A DNA stretch of 64,000 nt from Acinetobacter radioresistens DSM 6976 = NBRC 102413 = CIP 103788 (lineage in GTDB: Bacteria; Pseudomonadota; Gammaproteobacteria; Pseudomonadales; Moraxellaceae): the NCBI RefSeq assembly GCF_006757745.1, contig NZ_AP019740.1, positions 186,001 to 250,000 on the forward strand, read 5' to 3'. Of the stretch, positions 60,752-64,000 are shown piece after piece. The notes below the pieces were generated by a model that was not told where the DNA came from, did no database searches, and saw only the letters and a list, made by a program, of their open reading frames with translations. A program made the position numbers and the translations under genes. Positions within the stretch are counted from its first letter, which is position 1, and each line of letters starts with the position of its first letter.

Positions 60752-61258
60752 ATGGCTCTTCTTATCGAAGACAAAAAACAGATCGTTGCAGAAGTAAGTG
60801 AAGTTGCTTCTAAAGCGTTCTCAGCTGTTGTTGCTGACTACCAAGGTCTGACAGTTGGGCAGTTAACTGCTCTTCGTGTTGAAGCTCGTAAGCTTGGTGT
60901 TACTACACGTATCGTGCGTAACACTCTGGCTAAGCGTGCTCTTCAAGATACTCAATTCAATATCTTGAATGACAACCTTGTTGGCCCAACAATCTTGGCT
61001 TTCTCAACTTCTGAAGATGACATGGGTGCAGCTGCACGCTTGTTTGAAGAATTTGCTAAAACTAACAAAGCATTTGAACTTAAAGCTGCTGCCTTTGATG
61101 GCAAGGTTTATGAAGGTGCTGAAGTTAGTGTAATCGCGAATCTTCCAAACCAAGAAAAAGCACTTACTATGCTTGCTAATGTTCTTCAGGCTCCTATCTC
61201 GAAATTGGGTCGCCTTATTACTGCGCTCAAAGAGAAAAACGAGTCAGAAGCTGCTTAA
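60752..61258 (+). CDS. rplJ: 50S ribosomal protein L10
   Basis: 168 residues from the ATG at 60752 with AGGAGG just upstream; a longer frame reaching back to 60689 lies in the leader and is rejected. The N-terminus MALLIEDKKQIVAEV and the later RVEARKLGVTTRIVRNTLAK match L10. It forms the base of the L7/L12 stalk. Confidence 0.96.
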   Translation: MALLIEDKKQIVAEVSEVASKAFSAVVADYQGLTVGQLTALRVEARKLGVTTRIVRNTLAKRALQDTQFNILNDNLVGPTILAFSTSEDDMGAAARLFEEFAKTNKAFELKAAAFDGKVYEGAEVSVIANLPNQEKALTMLANVLQAPISKLGRLITALKEKNESEAA

Positions 61259-61306
61259 GCTTAAATCTACTTTCACACCATTCAATATCCATTTGGAGTT
61301 ACTCTC

Positions 61307-61678
61307 ATGGCTTTAACTAACGAAGAAATCTTAAATGCAGTTGCTGAAAAAACTGTTCTTGAGCTTGTTGAACTGATCTCTGCTTTCGAAGAGAAATTCA
61401 ATGTATCTGCTGCTGCTGTAGCTGTTGCTGCTGCTCCAGGTGCTGGCGCTGCTGCTGCTGAAGAACAAACTGAATTCAACGTTGAGTTGACTTCTTTCGG
61501 CGCGAACAAAGTTGCTGTAATTAAAGCAGTTCGTGAAGCAACTGGCCTTGGTCTTAAAGAAGCTAAAGATCTTGTTGAAAGCGCTCCTTCAGCTGTTAAA
61601 GAAGGCGTTTCTAAAGAAGAAGGCGAAGAGCTTAAGAAAAAACTTGAAGAAGCTGGTGCTACAGTTACTCTTAAGTAA
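61307..61678 (+). CDS. rplL: 50S ribosomal protein L7/L12
   Basis: 123 residues. The N-terminal dimerisation domain is followed by an Ala-rich hinge ([20 protein letters not shown]) and a C-terminal domain with [20 protein letters not shown]. It recruits translation GTPases. It is translated at several times the level of other ribosomal proteins. Confidence 0.97.
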   Translation: MALTNEEILNAVAEKTVLELVELISAFEEKFNVSAAAVAVAAAPGAGAAAAEEQTEFNVELTSFGANKVAVIKAVREATGLGLKEAKDLVESAPSAVKEGVSKEEGEELKKKLEEAGATVTLK

Positions 61679-61717
61679 TTCTTTAAGGAGTCGATTTTTT
61701 AATCGGCTCCATAAAAT

Positions 61718-61748
61718 GGCTGATGGCTCTTGGGTCATCAGCCTTTTT
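61718..61748 (+). terminator. Attenuator-type terminator between rplL and rpoB
   Basis: GGCTGATG (61718-61725) pairs with CATCAGCC (61736-61743) around a ten-base loop, followed by five T. Partial read-through would set the lower level of rpoBC relative to rplJL. Confidence 0.88.
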
Positions 61749-61824
61749 GCGTTACAATAATCGGCTCGATTTTTGTTAGTTTGCTGAATATATCGGTTAA
61801 TTTAATAATAAATCAAATAAATTC

Positions 61825-61870
61825 AAACGCTTACCAATATTTTTTGATTTGAAAATATTGATAAGCGTTT
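61825..61870 (+). repeat. Large hairpin, candidate RNase III processing site
   Basis: Two 19-nt arms (61825-61843 and 61852-61870) are reverse complements except for one C/A mismatch (61834 with 61861) and enclose an eight-base loop. The stem is AU-rich but long. RNase III processing is inferred from the E. coli precedent. Confidence 0.7.
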
Positions 61871-61982
61871 TCATACCACTCAAGATTGCAGCTTTTGTAA
61901 AAAGTGGTGGCCATATCGGCCTGCGTAATTCCTTCTGAGCCCGTTCTGCAGGCGGGCTTGGTTTACTTTCCGAGGACTCCAG

Positions 61983-64000
61983 ATGGCATACTCATATACC
62001 GAAAAGAAACGGATCCGTAAGAATTTTGGTAAATTGCCCCAAGTCATGGAAGCACCGTACCTGTTGTCTATTCAAGTCGACTCGTACCGTACTTTCCTGC
62101 AAGACGGCAAAACTCCAAAAAACCGCGAAGATATCGGTCTCCAAGCCGCATTTCGTTCAGTTTTTCCTATAGAAAGTTATTCTGGCAATGCTGCTTTAGA
62201 ATTTGTTGAGTATAGCCTTGGTAAACCCGAGTTTGATGTCCGCGAATGTATTCTTCGTGGCTCAACCTATGCGGCACCAATGCGCGTAAAGATTCGTCTG
62301 ATCATTAAAGATCGCGAAACGAAATCAATCAAAGATGTTCGTGAACAAGAAGTCTATATGGGTGAAATTCCACTCATGACTGAAAATGGTACCTTTGTCA
62401 TCAATGGTACCGAGCGTGTAATCGTATCTCAGTTACATCGTTCACCGGGTGTATTCTTTGACCATGACAAAGGTAAAACCCACTCAAGCGGTAAAGTGTT
62501 GTATTCAGCACGTATTATTCCTTACCGTGGTTCATGGCTTGATTTTGAGTTTGATGCCAAAGACCTGGTATATGTACGTATCGACCGTCGTCGTAAATTA
62601 CTTGCTACTGTAGTTATGCGTGCACTGGGCTATAACAATGAACAGATTCTGGATCTGTTCTATGAGAAAGTCCCTGTGTATCTGGATATGGGCAGTTATC
62701 AGATTGATCTCGTGCCTGAACGCCTGCGTGGTGAAATGGCGCAGTTCGATATTGCTGACAATGATGGCAAAGTGATTGTTGAGCAGGGTAAACGTATCAA
62801 TGCACGTCATGTACGTCAAATGGAAGCTTCTGGCCTGACTAAACTGCCAGTTCCTGATGAGTACCTGTACGAACGGATTACTGCTGAAGATATTAGCCTG
62901 AAATCAGGCGATGTAATTGCTGCGAATACCTTGCTGAGCCATGAAATCATGGTGAAGATTGCTGAAGGTGGCGTGAAGCAGTTTAATATCTTGTATACCA
63001 ATGATATTGACCGTGGTTCATTCGTGGCAGATACCTTACGTGCAGATACAACAAGTGGCCGTGAAGAAGCCCTGGTTGAGATCTATAAGGTAATGCGTCC
63101 AGGCGAGCCGCCAACAAAAGAAGCTGCTGAGAACCTGTTCAATAACCTGTTCTTCTCTTCTGAGCGTTATGACCTGTCACCTGTTGGTCGTATGAAGTTC
63201 AACCGTCGTTTAGGTCGCCCATACGAAGTAGGAACTGACCAGAAGTCACGTGAAGTTGAAGGTATTCTCTCGAATGAAGATATCATCGATGTATTACGTA
63301 CTTTAGTTGAAATTCGTAACGGTAAGGGTGAGGTCGATGATATTGACCATTTGGGTAACCGTCGTGTCCGTTCTGTAGGTGAAATGACTGAGAACCAGTT
63401 CCGTGTAGGTCTGGTCCGTGTTGAACGTGCAGTTAAAGAGCGTCTGTCACAGGCAGAAACTGACAACCTGTCTCCACAGGACCTGATCAATGCTAAACCG
63501 GTAGCTGCTGCAATCAAAGAATTCTTTGGTTCAAGCCAGTTGTCCCAGTTTATGGATCAGAATAACCCGCTATCTGAAATTACACATAAGCGTCGTGTAT
63601 CGGCACTTGGACCAGGCGGTTTGACCCGTGAGCGCGCAGGCTTTGAGGTGCGTGACGTACACCAGACCCACTATGGTCGTGTGTGTCCGATTGAAACCCC
63701 TGAAGGACCAAACATCGGTCTGATTAACTCGCTGTCTGTATACGCAAAAACCAATGAATTTGGTTTCTTGGAAACGCCTTACCGTAAAGTGGTAGATGGC
63801 CGTGTAACAGATGAAGTTGAATATCTGTCTGCAATTGAAGAAGTAGGAACTGTGATTGCTCAGGCCGACTCTGCACTCGATAAAGATGGTTATTTAACCG
63901 AAGAGCTGGTTTCTGTACGTTACCAGGGCGAATTTGTGCGTATGGCTCCAGAGCGTATTACGCATATGGATGTTTCTGCACAGCAGGTAGTTTCTGTAGC
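61983..64000 (+). CDS. rpoB: RNA polymerase beta subunit, N-terminal half (partial at window end)
   Basis: The frame is open from the ATG at 61983 to the window end: 672 codons and two bases. It begins [16 protein letters not shown]. The rifampicin-resistance cluster near residue 515 reads [20 protein letters not shown] then [11 protein letters not shown], wild type at the usual resistance positions and differing from E. coli only by Val for Ile. It follows rplL across the attenuator spacer. The C-terminal half and rpoC lie beyond the window. Confidence 0.97.
   Translation, partial: MAYSYTEKKRIRKNFGKLPQVMEAPYLLSIQVDSYRTFLQDGKTPKNREDIGLQAAFRSVFPIESYSGNAALEFVEYSLGKPEFDVRECILRGSTYAAPMRVKIRLIIKDRETKSIKDVREQEVYMGEIPLMTENGTFVINGTERVIVSQLHRSPGVFFDHDKGKTHSSGKVLYSARIIPYRGSWLDFEFDAKDLVYVRIDRRRKLLATVVMRALGYNNEQILDLFYEKVPVYLDMGSYQIDLVPERLRGEMAQFDIADNDGKVIVEQGKRINARHVRQMEASGLTKLPVPDEYLYERITAEDISLKSGDVIAANTLLSHEIMVKIAEGGVKQFNILYTNDIDRGSFVADTLRADTTSGREEALVEIYKVMRPGEPPTKEAAENLFNNLFFSSERYDLSPVGRMKFNRRLGRPYEVGTDQKSREVEGILSNEDIIDVLRTLVEIRNGKGEVDDIDHLGNRRVRSVGEMTENQFRVGLVRVERAVKERLSQAETDNLSPQDLINAKPVAAAIKEFFGSSQLSQFMDQNNPLSEITHKRRVSALGPGGLTRERAGFEVRDVHQTHYGRVCPIETPEGPNIGLINSLSVYAKTNEFGFLETPYRKVVDGRVTDEVEYLSAIEEVGTVIAQADSALDKDGYLTEELVSVRYQGEFVRMAPERITHMDVSAQQVVSV

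Larger units (their letters stand above)
61679..61982 (+). other. rplL-rpoB spacer with attenuator and large hairpin
   Basis: 304 bp. It contains a GGAGTCGATT/AATCGGCTCC stem (61687-61710), a terminator (61718-61748), a 46-nt near-perfect hairpin (61825-61870) and the rpoB ribosome-binding region. This agrees with the known pattern in E. coli, where the rplL-rpoB spacer has an attenuator and an RNase III site. No protein gene fits here. Confidence 0.8.

Noticed and set aside
61282..61509. Ala/Ser-rich minus-strand ORF opposite rplL
   Set aside because: A product of the GCT-repetitive coding of the L7/L12 hinge; no independent support.
61533..61760. Lys/Leu-rich plus-strand ORF overlapping the rplL end
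   Set aside because: An out-of-frame shadow of rplL that runs into the attenuator region.

Overview
This window is a stretch of core chromosome from a gammaproteobacterium, most likely the genus Acinetobacter. The evidence is an intact comM next to glnK-amtB, the nrdR-ribD-adenine methylase-ribE order, pilSR-gacA-pbpG, gspN-gspC-gspD, algZR-hemCDXY, and a tRNA-tuf-secE-nusG-rplKAJL-rpoB block. Genus is inferred from gene order and protein character; species is not assigned. DNA is moderately AT-rich, packed with genes, and mostly in short operons. I see no insertion sequence, prophage, integrative element, CRISPR array or recognisable defence island. All function calls come from reading the proteins and motifs by eye; no database search was run.

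Layout. 1-4300: the end of an outer-membrane protein gene, comM (natural transformation helicase), ubiK, and glnK-amtB behind a clear sigma-54 promoter. 4389-7970: nrdR and a riboflavin operon (ribD, ribE) with an orphan adenine methyltransferase gene translationally coupled between the two enzymes. 7971-10868: a gene-poor gap with a tandem duplication, an unknown coiled-coil protein, holC and pepA. 11023-16069: lptF-lptG, gpmI and a CtpA-type protease. 16070-19725: pilR, pilS and gacA on the minus strand. 19944-25532: pbpG, then thrC, hom, a DsbC-like lipoprotein and xerD. 25637-28143: a Fur-type site and feoA-feoB plus a small Cys-rich membrane protein. 28254-32581: murD, ftsW, a zinc-ribbon protein, gluQRS and dksA. 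32793-36413: cpdA, nudF, and thiC with a TPP riboswitch. 36484-40084: an unknown lipoprotein, tolC and phoU (Pho-box-like site). 40085-40612 has no protein gene but holds several strong hairpins and a candidate minus-strand small RNA. 40613-48590: yggX, argH, the divergent overlapping algZ-algR pair, hemC-hemD-hemX-hemY and a thioesterase. 48757-54583: an H-NS-family protein, type II secretion genes gspN-gspC-gspD, an FHA protein and gph. 54612-56194: trpE behind a short leader ORF. 56224-64000: a promoter, four tRNAs, tuf, tRNA-Trp, secE, nusG, rplKAJL and the first 2,018 bases of rpoB, with leader structures for the ribosomal-protein operons.

Functional themes. Several genes relate to surface and DNA uptake (comM, pilSR, algZR, gspNCD, lptFG, pbpG), nutrient sensing (glnK-amtB, phoU, feoAB, thiC riboswitch) and the translation/transcription core (tRNAs, tuf, rpl, rpoB, dksA). 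The least explained items are the orphan methyltransferase with a GAATTC across its own start codon, the phoU-yggX gap with its candidate small RNA, the large rplL-rpoB hairpin, the 14-bp tandem duplication after ribE, and the unknown proteins at 8342-8974, 27830-28087 and 36484-37548.
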